Of a DNA stretch of 64,000 bases, positions 54,142-62,981 are shown in pieces. The notes under the pieces are model-generated. The model searched no databases. It had not been told where the DNA came from and worked only from the letters and a program-made list of their open reading frames with translations. The position numbers and the translations under genes were made by a program. The DNA comes from CAWKDC01 sp964383495 (GTDB taxonomy: Bacteria > Pseudomonadota > Gammaproteobacteria > JABCZS01). Position 1 is the first letter of the stretch. Every line of letters starts with the position of its first letter. The stretch covers positions 3,176 to 67,175 of the forward strand of contig CAYLHG010000007.1 of assembly GCA_964383495.1 (NCBI GenBank). The letters are read 5' to 3'.

Positions 54142-54512
54142 TGAGATAATTCCTTAGTTAATAAATGTGTATCTGCCAATAAATAAGCCTCTACCACTTT
54201 CCCCTTGATTAAATGGGTTTGAATAATTTCCTCTAGTACATCCGGGGTACAGCTATGATACCAAACTCCTTCAGGATATACTACGGCAATAGGACCTTGC
54301 ATACAAACTCGCAAACAATTTGCTTTTGTTCGGTAAATCCCACCTTGTTCACTTAAACCTAATTCTTTCAACCGTTTTTTTAAAAAATTCCATGATATTA
54401 AACTTGTCTCTTTATCACAACATTTAGGTTTAGTTTGATCACAACATAAAAAAATGTGACGCTTCAGTTGAGGAATACCTAATGATTGAATGACATTATT
54501 TATCATGATCAA
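54138..54512 (-). CDS. Thioredoxin-like [2Fe-2S] ferredoxin
   Basis: A 124-residue protein with four-cysteine pattern C24-x6/7-C31/32 and C66-x3-C70 (HIFLCCDQTKPKCC, then NCLRVCMQGP). This is the layout of thioredoxin-fold [2Fe-2S] ferredoxins such as those in the (2Fe-2S) ferredoxin domain family. The adjacent duplicate cysteines make the first ligand pair ambiguous. A redox carrier; partner unknown. It overlaps both neighbours, rpiA by 4 and the helical protein by 17 bases. Confidence 0.8.
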   Translation of the reverse strand: MIMINNVIQSLGIPQLKRHIFLCCDQTKPKCCDKETSLISWNFLKKRLKELGLSEQGGIYRTKANCLRVCMQGPIAVVYPEGVWYHSCTPDVLEEIIQTHLIKGKVVEAYLLADTHLLTKELSQ

Positions 54513-54963
54513 GACCTATAAATTCCCGCAATAATTTCATTGCCTCTTCTATTTTTTCACGATTATTAGGATCGCGGCGCATGGATTCACTGCCTTGAAA
54601 TAAAGGCACCTCTGGCAGCTCAACAGGTGAAGCGCTTAATTCTAACAATCGTGCTTTGCGTGGGGTTAACATGATATTTTTAGATTTTTTTGCATGTTGC
54701 GTTAAACCTAGTGCTTGACGTGCATCTTGGATTAAACGATCTAATTGTGGTAAAAAAATATTTTCCAATAACTCATCCATGATCGCATCACCCTGACTGA
54801 TCAAAGCTTGAGCTACTTGTGTTCGCAAAGATTTTGCACGCGCAGGCAGCAAAGATGTATCTGGTAATTGCGCAGCTAAACGTGTTTCCAAATCTTGCAG
54901 GCGCCGCAACCATTGATGCAAATAAAATCCATCTGAATGTTGAGCACTCGCATGTGTACTCAT
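54496..54963 (-). CDS. Hypothetical helical protein
   Basis: A 155-residue, mainly helical, charged protein without cysteines or membrane segments; leucine-rich heptads are spread over residues 17-90. No family recognised. It sits in a tightly packed row (overlaps the ferredoxin gene by 17 bases and the dipeptidase gene by 4), so it is probably expressed with them. Confidence 0.6.
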   Translation of the reverse strand: MSTHASAQHSDGFYLHQWLRRLQDLETRLAAQLPDTSLLPARAKSLRTQVAQALISQGDAIMDELLENIFLPQLDRLIQDARQALGLTQHAKKSKNIMLTPRKARLLELSASPVELPEVPLFQGSESMRRDPNNREKIEEAMKLLREFIGLDHDK

Positions 54964-55658
54964 GTGCCAGAATTCTCCACCACAAAATCAAAATAAATAT
55001 CAGGGTAAGGTTCATCTATTAGACGATAGTGCCACCACTCTTCATGGTAGCCTTTAAACCCACCTTTTTCCATCGCGCTACGCAATAAATCTCGGTTACG
55101 TTGTGCTTCAGGTGTAATCAAGGTATTTGTTTGACGAGACACAAGATGAAATAAATCAAAACTTGATCCCATATCTACGGTGTTATCGTCTAAAAAAGGA
55201 ATTTCTTCATGATTACGCAATGTTCTTTCCGTCACAGTTATTTTTTTAAGCGATTCATTCATGGGAATAATCGTCAAATCAAAAGTACTGCCGCGCGTAT
55301 GCTCAGATCGCGGCGACACATACCCTTCGCTAAAAATTTGCTGTTTAGTCAAAGTAGGATAATATAATTTTTTAGCTACAGTGTCGCGCTCATCATCACC
55401 CCACTCAACAAAAGCATTCGCAGCACGTTGTGGCCTGTATCCATCATACACGACTAAATTAAACCCTTGCTTTTTTAATGCATCATGTACTTTTTTTAAC
55501 GCTATTGCTGCTTTTTCAGTGCAAATAATACGATTCACCGCATATCCTGGCACCTGTTTTTCTAAAAAATTTTCCGGCCCATAATACCGAACATTTTCGA
55601 TCACAGTAGGATCAACGTCAGATAGAAATACAAAACCTTCTGGCAATTTTTGAGACAT
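54960..55658 (-). CDS. VanX/DdpX-like D-alanyl-D-alanine dipeptidase
   Basis: A peptidase M15 of about 232 residues. SEHTRGSTFDLTII is the SxHxxGxxxD zinc motif and EEWWHYRL the ExxWH motif; DGYRPQRAANAFVEW matches the VanX substrate arginine region. It cleaves D-Ala-D-Ala in peptidoglycan turnover. The ATG at 55658 is chosen for AAGGAAT seven bases before it; a longer frame (to 55724) would add a hydrophobic, signal-like stretch, so an exported form cannot be excluded. Confidence 0.85.
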   Translation of the reverse strand: MSQKLPEGFVFLSDVDPTVIENVRYYGPENFLEKQVPGYAVNRIICTEKAAIALKKVHDALKKQGFNLVVYDGYRPQRAANAFVEWGDDERDTVAKKLYYPTLTKQQIFSEGYVSPRSEHTRGSTFDLTIIPMNESLKKITVTERTLRNHEEIPFLDDNTVDMGSSFDLFHLVSRQTNTLITPEAQRNRDLLRSAMEKGGFKGYHEEWWHYRLIDEPYPDIYFDFVVENSGT

Positions 55659-55787
55659 CGCTATTCCTTGTTGGCTCAGTATTATCATGCTGCACCATAA
55701 TATGTTCATGCACCATTTTAACATTCAGCACCACTTGCTAACCTATCAATAATCGTCATAACTTGAAATTGCGCGACAGGCTGGAAT

Positions 55788-56450
55788 TTACACATCTGAT
55801 TCCGCGACCACTTCCTCATCGTATAATCCTGGTGTTGGCGTTCCATATACATTTTCTAATGTATTATCGGCGCGTAATATCCGAATTGCACGAATGGGGT
55901 TGCTTAAATCATGTGCAGCTCTGATATCTGAATCTGAATCACCATAATAAATTTGAATGTCCCGTTCTTTAATGGCTGGCACTTTGAGATTGACTCCGGG
56001 TTGGTAGCCGACAAACACGACAGACGCTAATTCAGGCGCATTGAATAAATCACGTAATACATTTGATAATGTTTCGCTTTTCGTCCCTGTACGTGCGGTA
56101 ATGAAATAAATAGCATCGCCACGTTCAATGTGCATTTTCACCAATTCAACACCCACACGTTTAGGCAAACTAAATGTGTCTAGACGATTTGCACGCTCCC
56201 AATAACCTTTCTCCATATTGCATTCTTCTAAAACACCCTCGCACAGTTCTAGTGACAAATGATAAAAACCAGGGCTGCTAAATAAAACTGTTTCGTCCAC
56301 GTCAAATCCAACTGCCATGGGTGGCGTGTCTTTCAAACTTTCTTTAATTTCGGCCACCGTCACATATTGAGGATTCTCAGGAGAAGCAAATGCGCTAAAT
56401 GTGCATAAAAACAAAGTGAAAACTAGAAAGTAACGTTTTAATGAATACAT
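55788..56450 (-). CDS. aphA: Class B acid phosphatase
   Basis: A 220-residue exported HAD-superfamily phosphatase. Signal peptide ends near AFA (about residue 22); the catalytic motif VGFDVDETVLFSSPGF contains D50 and D52. TARTGTKSET is the second motif and YYGDSDSDIRAA holds the metal-binding aspartates. AphA hydrolyses organic phosphates in the periplasm. Single gene; no clear promoter is seen in the 184-base gap upstream. Confidence 0.93.
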   Translation of the reverse strand: MYSLKRYFLVFTLFLCTFSAFASPENPQYVTVAEIKESLKDTPPMAVGFDVDETVLFSSPGFYHLSLELCEGVLEECNMEKGYWERANRLDTFSLPKRVGVELVKMHIERGDAIYFITARTGTKSETLSNVLRDLFNAPELASVVFVGYQPGVNLKVPAIKERDIQIYYGDSDSDIRAAHDLSNPIRAIRILRADNTLENVYGTPTPGLYDEEVVAESDV

Positions 56451-56634
56451 AATACACCCCTACCAAAAAGATTACCGCACCTATCTAAGACCCGAGCTTA
56501 AGGCCGAGAGGTTTAGAAGCCCGCCCAACCGAACTTACTGTAACATATAGCAATAAATAATAACAATACAATCAAACTGCTACAATGATTGGAAGCCGAA
56601 AGCTCTTGGTAACTATTTGATTTTAATGTGCTTA

Positions 56635-57915
56635 CTAATAAGCTAAATCCCGCGCGCAACGAACATGAAGTGACATGCTTTTATTGGACGTAACTTGAAT
56701 GGGGCTAACTAGAAAATTCTCAACCCAGGCTTCATTGGCAGGGCTGCTACTATACTCGGTAGAACTCCAATATTCATTGCCCGCTAGACAAGCTGACCCC
56801 GTGCATATGCCCGAAACCAAAGCTGACAAATTCGTCGCCATATTCTGTATACCCGTCGAACAACCCGCCCCTTCGCCTGATGCACCCATTTGGCAAATGG
56901 CTGGCAAGTACCAATTACTATAGCAAGTACCTGTCAAGCAGGGAGAGTTGCCCGACGTATCAATTGAATAGTTTGTGCAAAGTTCGGCCGCATTAGTGCC
57001 GATACCAGGAGTAGCGACAATAGTCTCTGTATTCATCAGGCCATTGCTCAGGCTTTGAGCGCCTGTTGTCACAGCATCTCCCCAACTCATTCCAACTGCA
57101 TTATCGATCAATGCCGCTGATGATCCCCCGATACTACCAGTAGTTGGCGTTGTATCATCTATCGCAAAAATATAACCTTGCTGGTAAATACAACCATAAG
57201 TTAACACCTCAGCACTCGTCGTCACTGTACTCGCATTACTGGCGCCGACAGAAATAATACCCGCCGTTGGCTGGCTCCCTTGCCCCGCATCACAATCTGA
57301 CGTAGCGTTAGGACCCGGCGTGATAGTGATTGTACAACTCGCACTTGAAATTAATGAGGATCCACAGGTGCTATTTGCGACCGTCCCGGAAGGCCAGGTT
57401 GGGTAATCAATGAATAAATTTTCTGCAATATAAGCTCCCCCGTTGGTAATGGTGATAATTCGTGCATTACCATTCGTTTGTAAAGCCAAATCAGTTAAAT
57501 TTATTAGCAATGAAGTCGCCGGGGTGGTAATTAAACTAATATTTAAAGAATCTTCTGCACTTGGCTGATAACATTGTAACGCGCTGCCTCGTTGGCAAAG
57601 TACCGGCCCACCCACTACATCAGCCGGTAATACTGAACCATCTACCGCTAAAGACAGTGTGCAAGATTGTTGATAACCTAATGTAAATGGATTTTTACAG
57701 AGACTAGATGACGTATCTTGAGTAATACCAGGAATATCCACCATAGAAAGCGTGTGCGATTTCATTGATTGATTGGTTATTTGATATTGAATAGTTGCCG
57801 TATCTGCTGGAGACACCGAAATGGTTGTTGCTGTTAGCGGCGTGAATGTCCATAACGGTGTGCTGGCATGTGCTATTGTGGTTAACAATAATAAACTGAT
57901 GGCGATTCGTTTCAT
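56635..57915 (-). CDS. Secreted protein with C-terminal DUF1566 (Lcl-like) domain
   Basis: A 426-residue exported protein: signal peptide to about residue 17, then an Ig-like N-terminal region with cysteine pairs (LCKNPFTLGYQQSCTL; GPVLCQRGSALQC) and a middle region with more cysteines. The last 140 residues (SNWYLPAICQM, EYWSSTEYSSSP, then LHVRCARDL) form the DUF1566 fold found in adhesin-like Lcl proteins. The N-terminal domain is homologous to that of the protein at 59510-61102. It follows the barrel gene by nine bases. Confidence 0.75.
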   Translation of the reverse strand: MKRIAISLLLLTTIAHASTPLWTFTPLTATTISVSPADTATIQYQITNQSMKSHTLSMVDIPGITQDTSSSLCKNPFTLGYQQSCTLSLAVDGSVLPADVVGGPVLCQRGSALQCYQPSAEDSLNISLITTPATSLLINLTDLALQTNGNARIITITNGGAYIAENLFIDYPTWPSGTVANSTCGSSLISSASCTITITPGPNATSDCDAGQGSQPTAGIISVGASNASTVTTSAEVLTYGCIYQQGYIFAIDDTTPTTGSIGGSSAALIDNAVGMSWGDAVTTGAQSLSNGLMNTETIVATPGIGTNAAELCTNYSIDTSGNSPCLTGTCYSNWYLPAICQMGASGEGAGCSTGIQNMATNLSALVSGICTGSACLAGNEYWSSTEYSSSPANEAWVENFLVSPIQVTSNKSMSLHVRCARDLAY

Positions 57916-57924
57916 AATAACTCT

Positions 57925-58662
57925 CTATGGAAGATATGTTAAATTAAACATGATTCCGTTTGTATAAAGATGATCTAAACTTAAGCCTGAAGCCGACGTT
58001 TGACCCAACGCTTTCCCCAATTGGCTTTGACCCCAATCAGCAAATTCGTAAGCTACACCTACTTGCACATGTTGATTCAATATTTTTTGCAAGCCCGCAC
58101 TTAATGTATAAGTAAAACTTGTTTCCGTGTTAGAAGAAAAATCTGGCATAGCAAGCGCTTCAAAAATCACCGGCGTGTTGTTGAAATCATAAGCATGATT
58201 AAACCCTACGCCTATACTTGCACTCACCCAGGGGATTACCCAATACCCTCGATCAATCAACAATTTTCCTTTCATCGCAAGATGAGCATGCTGAATTTGG
58301 TAATTGTAAGTATAATTATTAAAGGTTGGATCTGCATCATCCCAAATATTCCCTGAAAGCTCGGCACTGCTCGTCGCAGCAACAGCAAAACCTAATTGGC
58401 CTACCAGGGATTGAGACAGTTCTCTTTGAAGACCTAAAAACAATTCTCCGTCAAACAATGCTTGAGTGTTATTATCTGCCGTATAAGTTTTTTCCAGATC
58501 AGGAGCTAAGTAAAGTGTTTGTTTATCGCCAGCATCTTCCCAAACAGGACCTAGACTTAACGCTACAACCCACGAAGATTGAGGTAAATCGAAAGCGGAT
58601 GCCATTAAATAAGGAAGTAATGCTAATACTAACACCGTTAGGAAACACTTTTGAAATCGCAT
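57925..58662 (-). CDS. Outer-membrane beta-barrel protein
   Basis: A 245-residue protein with a signal peptide (cut after ASA) and alternating beta strands typical of an eight-stranded barrel (VVALSLGPVWEDAG near the start; NGIMFNLTYLP at the end, with aromatic residues in the last strand). It resembles the barrel at 61112-61852 (same strand layout, YxFADWGQSQLGKA versus YQFSELGKVSLG). The ATG at 58662 is preferred to one two codons earlier. It precedes the secreted DUF1566 gene by nine bases. Confidence 0.8.
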   Translation of the reverse strand: MRFQKCFLTVLVLALLPYLMASAFDLPQSSWVVALSLGPVWEDAGDKQTLYLAPDLEKTYTADNNTQALFDGELFLGLQRELSQSLVGQLGFAVAATSSAELSGNIWDDADPTFNNYTYNYQIQHAHLAMKGKLLIDRGYWVIPWVSASIGVGFNHAYDFNNTPVIFEALAMPDFSSNTETSFTYTLSAGLQKILNQHVQVGVAYEFADWGQSQLGKALGQTSASGLSLDHLYTNGIMFNLTYLP

Positions 58663-58719
58663 GATCATGTCCTTTTGATTCAGCCATTGTTAATTTAACA
58701 ATGCATATTAATTGAGCGG

Positions 58720-59490
58720 TCATGGAGCTGGTTTCAGCGCTCCCGTTTCCAATTTTTTAAGTGCCTCGCCCATTTCCTTTACTACTTCGGAGTTTGACAA
58801 AAGATAGGTGGACAGTGCGTTAGGTGGATCTTTTGAAAGCGTGCGTCTCAATAGCTTAACTTGTTCAGAGGCTTCACTCCTTTTTAGCTTTTGTTGCATG
58901 TACTTCCATACACTTTTGGGATCTGGCTGATCTGAATTCAATGATGTTACGTGATGAGCCTTCAATAATTCCTGATAAAATTCTTTTATTATTGCTACAT
59001 CGCACAATATCTTGGAAACAGCAAGATAATTTTCATACTCTCCGTTTTGAGCATTACTTTGGGCAGCTCTTTTTAAACGATTCGCCGCAACATGTCTCGG
59101 TGTATGATCATCGTCATCAATAACGTCTATTTCTGCTCCAAAATCGATAAGAATGCGCGTAATGTCTGGCAACCCTAAATTAGCTGCGAAGGTAAGAGCG
59201 CCATGACGGTTCGCGTCTAATAAATTAGGGTCAGCGCCCTTATCTAACAAAAGGGTGACAATTTCTATCAATTTTTCACTTTTTTTAATAATGGCACACA
59301 TCAATGCAGTACGACCGCCACTATCTCGTACATTAGGATCCGCTTCCTTTTCACTTAATAACCGGCTAAGAGCCTCAATGTCCCCTTTTTCAGCAGCAGA
59401 AATAAGAGAAGGCCGAGGTGTGTTCCCTAAACCTTGCTGATTATTGCCTCTAAACCACCACATGTGCCACCCCATATTAATCTTTTTCAT
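58720..59490 (-). CDS. Ankyrin-repeat protein
   Basis: About 256 residues. Ankyrin repeats cover residues 20-150 (PSLISAAEKGDIEALSRLL, GRTALMCAIIKKSEKLIEIV, HGALTFAANLGLPDITRIL and DHTPRHVAANR), about four units with the canonical TALxxA helix starts. The remaining C-terminal half is charged and helical. Likely a protein-binding module; bacterial ankyrin proteins can be secreted to host cells, but no secretion signal is evident here. A longer frame to 59559 overlaps the next gene. Start placement is uncertain. Confidence 0.75.
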   Translation of the reverse strand: MKKINMGWHMWWFRGNNQQGLGNTPRPSLISAAEKGDIEALSRLLSEKEADPNVRDSGGRTALMCAIIKKSEKLIEIVTLLLDKGADPNLLDANRHGALTFAANLGLPDITRILIDFGAEIDVIDDDDHTPRHVAANRLKRAAQSNAQNGEYENYLAVSKILCDVAIIKEFYQELLKAHHVTSLNSDQPDPKSVWKYMQQKLKRSEASEQVKLLRRTLSKDPPNALSTYLLSNSEVVKEMGEALKKLETGALKPAP

Positions 59491-59509
59491 ATCATAATAG
59501 AGAACCCAT

Positions 59510-61102
59510 TCACCCACCGGCGACTGCTGAAATGAGCGAGAGACCAGCAGGGAGCCCATCTATACTGGGAACGCTCCACGTGGCTCCGCCGTCCAAAGTT
59601 TGCGCAATAACAACGGTTGGATCCGATCCAGCAATTATAGACGCTCCCCCAGCTACGCATGAAAAACTATTACAACTCACGAGTCCGAGCGATGATCCTG
59701 GAAGTGAAAGAGGTACTGACGCCCAGGTTGATCCTGCATTTGTAGTTTGGGTTAAAAGTGTTGAATCAACGCCACCTATGACACAGGTGTCTTGATAGCA
59801 GCTTACCTGCCCTACTCGTCCTGGGTCTGAAAAAATGGATTTAATAAACCAGCTTACGCCAGCAGTAGTGGTTTGAGCTACAATTGGGTTATCTGAGCTG
59901 TCATTGCCTGTTACAACACAAATAGTTGCTGTGCAACTCACCGATGAAAAACTGCCTGAAGGAGGCAGTCCCGTCACTTTTTGTGTTGCCCAAGAAGCCC
60001 CCCCATCGAGGCTTTGCGCTAGCATTGGAATGCTTTGAGTATAATCACTACCCGCCGCAACACATATGTTACTGGCGCAACTGGCTGAAAGAAATAGTCC
60101 TAAATCGACGCCAGTCACGGTTACGACGGCCCAGCTTAATCCACCATTTAAGCTCTGTGCTAATACAGGTTTACTAGTACCTTGATCTATCCCTCCTACG
60201 ATACATATATCCTCATAACAGCTCGCCATAGGCAACGAAACATTACTTGGCAAACCAGCAATAGCAGGTTGCGTCCAAGTCTGGCCTCCATCAGTAGTTT
60301 GCGCCATAATGGGAGTGCCCCCGTTATCCTGGCCTACCGCTATGCAAATTTCGCGAGCACAGCTTGTTGCAGAAAATGAGCCCTTGTTAGGTAACCCAGG
60401 TATGGACGACTGTGTCCAGCTTTCTCCTCCATCAGTAGACTGCAGGAGCAAAGGAGCCAATTCCGAGCTCACCACGCCTGTGCCCGCCACAATGCATAAC
60501 TGATCGCCACAGCTCCCTCCCGCAAATGATCCAAGATCACCATCAAATACCCCAAGATCAGACAACTGAAAAACTGACGCCCATTGCCCGCCTTGGATAC
60601 TCTGCAATATAAAAGAGTTACCAAAATTAGGACTAGCATTTGCAAACACAAGATTAAAGGGAACGGAAACCGTCACATTCAGGCGATCATTTGCTGCTGG
60701 GATGGAACAATAAGCAGCGCTATATTTCGTATTGCATACTTTAGGGCCGCCGATCGCTGCCTGGTTCACTAAATTCTTGGCTGTAATGTCTAACACTAAG
60801 GTGCAGCTTCCTCCTGGTGTTAAAGTAAAAGGATCCGAACAAGTCGTGGGGGTGCTCTGAGCACTTGTGTTCTGCGTTACACCGGTAGGTGTCGCGTTCT
60901 TTCCTTGATAATTTAAGCCACTTGCTTCAATCGTATAAGGTACATTATTGGTCACCGTATACTTGGCTTGCACAGTGCTGTTTCCTGATACCTGCGTAGG
61001 CAAAGTGCCTTGAGGTGTTAATGAAAAAATAGATGTAGCAGCCGTAGCAACAACGCTATACAAGCTTAAGAGTGTGACTATAAAAAATAACTTGCGGAAC
61101 AT
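59510..61102 (-). CDS. Secreted beta-propeller-like protein with repeated Cys pairs
   Basis: A 530-residue exported protein. Signal peptide to about residue 21, then the same Ig-like domain as the protein at 56635-57915 (CSDPFTLTPGGSCTL; GPKVCNTKYSAAYC). Residues 170-530 hold about seven repeats of about 45 residues: an SCxxxxC pair, a VxGxD strand and a (L/M)AQSxDGGxSW Asp-box-like element, as in sialidase or Ycf48 propellers. Each blade would carry its own disulfide. No catalytic residues of sialidases are evident. It follows the barrel gene by nine bases. Confidence 0.78.
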   Translation of the reverse strand: MFRKLFFIVTLLSLYSVVATAATSIFSLTPQGTLPTQVSGNSTVQAKYTVTNNVPYTIEASGLNYQGKNATPTGVTQNTSAQSTPTTCSDPFTLTPGGSCTLVLDITAKNLVNQAAIGGPKVCNTKYSAAYCSIPAANDRLNVTVSVPFNLVFANASPNFGNSFILQSIQGGQWASVFQLSDLGVFDGDLGSFAGGSCGDQLCIVAGTGVVSSELAPLLLQSTDGGESWTQSSIPGLPNKGSFSATSCAREICIAVGQDNGGTPIMAQTTDGGQTWTQPAIAGLPSNVSLPMASCYEDICIVGGIDQGTSKPVLAQSLNGGLSWAVVTVTGVDLGLFLSASCASNICVAAGSDYTQSIPMLAQSLDGGASWATQKVTGLPPSGSFSSVSCTATICVVTGNDSSDNPIVAQTTTAGVSWFIKSIFSDPGRVGQVSCYQDTCVIGGVDSTLLTQTTNAGSTWASVPLSLPGSSLGLVSCNSFSCVAGGASIIAGSDPTVVIAQTLDGGATWSVPSIDGLPAGLSLISAVAGG

Positions 61103-61111
61103 GAGATTCTC

Positions 61112-61852
61112 CTAAAAAAAGTAGCCAAGCTGGAATATAATTTCTTGCGCCGGAGTGTTATCTTTTGAGATAGTCTCATTTGTCGAGCCTGTCGTATAAT
61201 CCCCCAGAGACACTTTCCCTAATTCGCTAAATTGGTACCCCAACGCACAGCGCACATTTTTAACAAGATCCATTTCAACACCTGTTCCTATAGAATAACT
61301 GAAAGAAGCTGTTGTATTCGTAGCGAACTCTCCGCTTGTTGTGACGGTTGAATCGAGTGAATTAGTATGATAATCGTAGGCTTTATTAAACGAGGCCCCA
61401 ATGCCTCCCAATAAATATCCAAAAATATGTTGAGTAAATCCGTATAAGAATTTATTTTCGAACATCATGCGCTGGTTTCTAATTGAATAACTGTATTCAC
61501 TATTTCCAAAATCAGGCAACGAAAATGTATAGTCAATTCCTTCCGTTTGAAAAGAATGCGTTTGCACGTAATAAGCTAACCCTGTTTGCCAGCGCATGTT
61601 ATCTCGGTAAAATGGAAATTCAGCACCTGCAAATGCACCAAATAAAGGCCGAGAAGATGTTTTTTCGTGTGTATCAAAATAATCAGGGGCCGGATTGGTA
61701 TTGAGTAATTCAACGTATTGACTTTCACCCACTTCAGCCCAACTCCATCCAAAGCGACCCGCAATGATGAAGCGATCAATTTGATGTGTTGCCAAAGCGT
61801 CAAGCGAAAGAAAAAAAGAAAAAAAGAAAAAAAGAAAACGAGAGAATACCAT
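61112..61852 (-). CDS. Outer-membrane beta-barrel protein, repeat-encoded signal peptide
   Basis: A 246-residue barrel with signal peptide MVFSRFLFFFFSFFLSLDALA, whose poly-Phe part is encoded by three copies of an 8-bp repeat. Strands alternate through the protein and the last ends in IFQLGYFF, with the C-terminal phenylalanine that BAM recognises. A paralogue of the barrel at 57925-58662; both precede a secreted partner by nine bases. Expression may be phase-variable (see the repeat entry). Confidence 0.8.
   Translation of the reverse strand: MVFSRFLFFFFSFFLSLDALATHQIDRFIIAGRFGWSWAEVGESQYVELLNTNPAPDYFDTHEKTSSRPLFGAFAGAEFPFYRDNMRWQTGLAYYVQTHSFQTEGIDYTFSLPDFGNSEYSYSIRNQRMMFENKFLYGFTQHIFGYLLGGIGASFNKAYDYHTNSLDSTVTTSGEFATNTTASFSYSIGTGVEMDLVKNVRCALGYQFSELGKVSLGDYTTGSTNETISKDNTPAQEIIFQLGYFF
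61807..61838. repeat. 8-bp tandem repeat (aaaaaaag)x3 in a signal peptide
   Basis: Perfect units at 61811-61818, 61819-61826 and 61827-61834 (AAAAAAAG on the plus strand) with partial copies on both sides. It is within codons 5-15 of the minus-strand barrel gene. The unit is not a multiple of three, so gain or loss of one unit shifts the frame. Confidence 0.8.
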
Positions 61853-61911
61853 TGAAAAGCTTCCTTGCCAGTGAGTGGGCGTCTATTTCTAATAGTAATA
61901 TACCAAATATA

Positions 61912-62160
61912 TTCTATCTGTCAATTGTATACCAAAAAATCGATAATCCCCTCATTGGCATTTTACTATGCAAATCAAAAAATAAAATTATTACCGAATA
62001 TGCATTGCAAGGCATGGAAGCCCCAATAGGAATTTCAGAATATACATTGTCTAAAGCATTACCAGCAGAGCTAAAAGCCAGCTTGCCAACCGTGGAAGAA
62101 CTTGAGACCGAGTTGAATCAAACTATTGAGGTAAAATTCGGGCCGTCCCCTGAAGAATAA
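61912..62160 (+). pseudogene. Remnant of a DUF1016 (YhcG) nuclease-like protein
   Basis: The frame FYLSIVYQKIDNPLIG, then LCKSKNKIITEYALQGMEAP and IGISEYTLSKALPAELKASL, matches the C-terminal end of DUF1016 proteins (PDDEXK-type, mobile or defence-associated). The upstream two-thirds of the gene is missing; the in-frame part before 61912 is antisense to the barrel gene and unrelated. No start codon or ribosome site. Confidence 0.7.
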
Positions 62161-62208
62161 GCTGCTTAATTGCGCGGCAGCTTGCTGCACGAATCCTGGC
62201 TGCCCCAC

Positions 62209-62700
62209 ATGTGTACCAAAATAGCTGCTGTGGCTGTAGTTCCGGAGACTGTCGATGAAATAGGGGGCGTAAGCGTACTCTATGAAGACACAAAATATGA
62301 AGAAGAGGTTTTGAATGGGGTGGGTATCCTCTATTTTTTTTCATTCCTGCTAGGCCCGTCATTTCTTATAACGATACTGACTACTGCTTATTGCTACAGA
62401 AACCCAATAATCTCCATCGACAGGGCAACACCTCTCACTGCTGCTCAAGAAAATGAAAGAAAATACAATTGGGCGAAAAAGGAACTAACAACACAAGCTC
62501 AGCCGTGGTGTCTGTTCTGCTGGGAAGATGGTAGCGAACCGGCTACCCAGTCCCTGAAAGCCTCTCATGCTGACACTCATAGAAACGACGCAGGGGGAAA
62601 CAACAGCACTGACTCTACGCGGCAGGGGCTATCAGAGCTATATCAGCCATACGGTCTCAGCTCTTATTCCTCCGCTCTCTCTCCTTACTCGACTGCCTAA
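62209..62700 (+). CDS. Hypothetical protein, uncertain
   Basis: An open frame of about 163 residues with one hydrophobic stretch (about residues 37-63) and a Ser-rich tail. No ribosome site or promoter of note precedes it and no family is recognised; the ATG at 62209 is arbitrary (a TTG at 62170 also fits). It lies between a DUF1016 remnant and a tRNA, so it could be part of a decayed insertion. Low confidence. Confidence 0.3.
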   Translation: MCTKIAAVAVVPETVDEIGGVSVLYEDTKYEEEVLNGVGILYFFSFLLGPSFLITILTTAYCYRNPIISIDRATPLTAAQENERKYNWAKKELTTQAQPWCLFCWEDGSEPATQSLKASHADTHRNDAGGNNSTDSTRQGLSELYQPYGLSSYSSALSPYSTA

Positions 62701-62721
62701 ACATCTTCTTGTTTTTCTTAC

Positions 62722-62795
<74 letters not shown>

Positions 62796-62981
62796 ACAGC
62801 AGGCGTATTGTACCATTTTCACGCAAAAATGGGAGACCCATAAATCTAACCTTTTGTTCCATTGCGCCTCAGCTGTAAAAAATTTGCTCATCCACTCTCT
62901 AACATGAAAGCTATCGTTGATGGCAATAAACCCCCTCAACGGCTATAGTCTGTAAAGACTTTATTATTTGCCGGAGCTCCC

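Noticed and set aside
53696..54157. Open frame of about 150 codons on the plus strand
   Set aside because: Antisense to rpiA, which has complete catalytic motifs.
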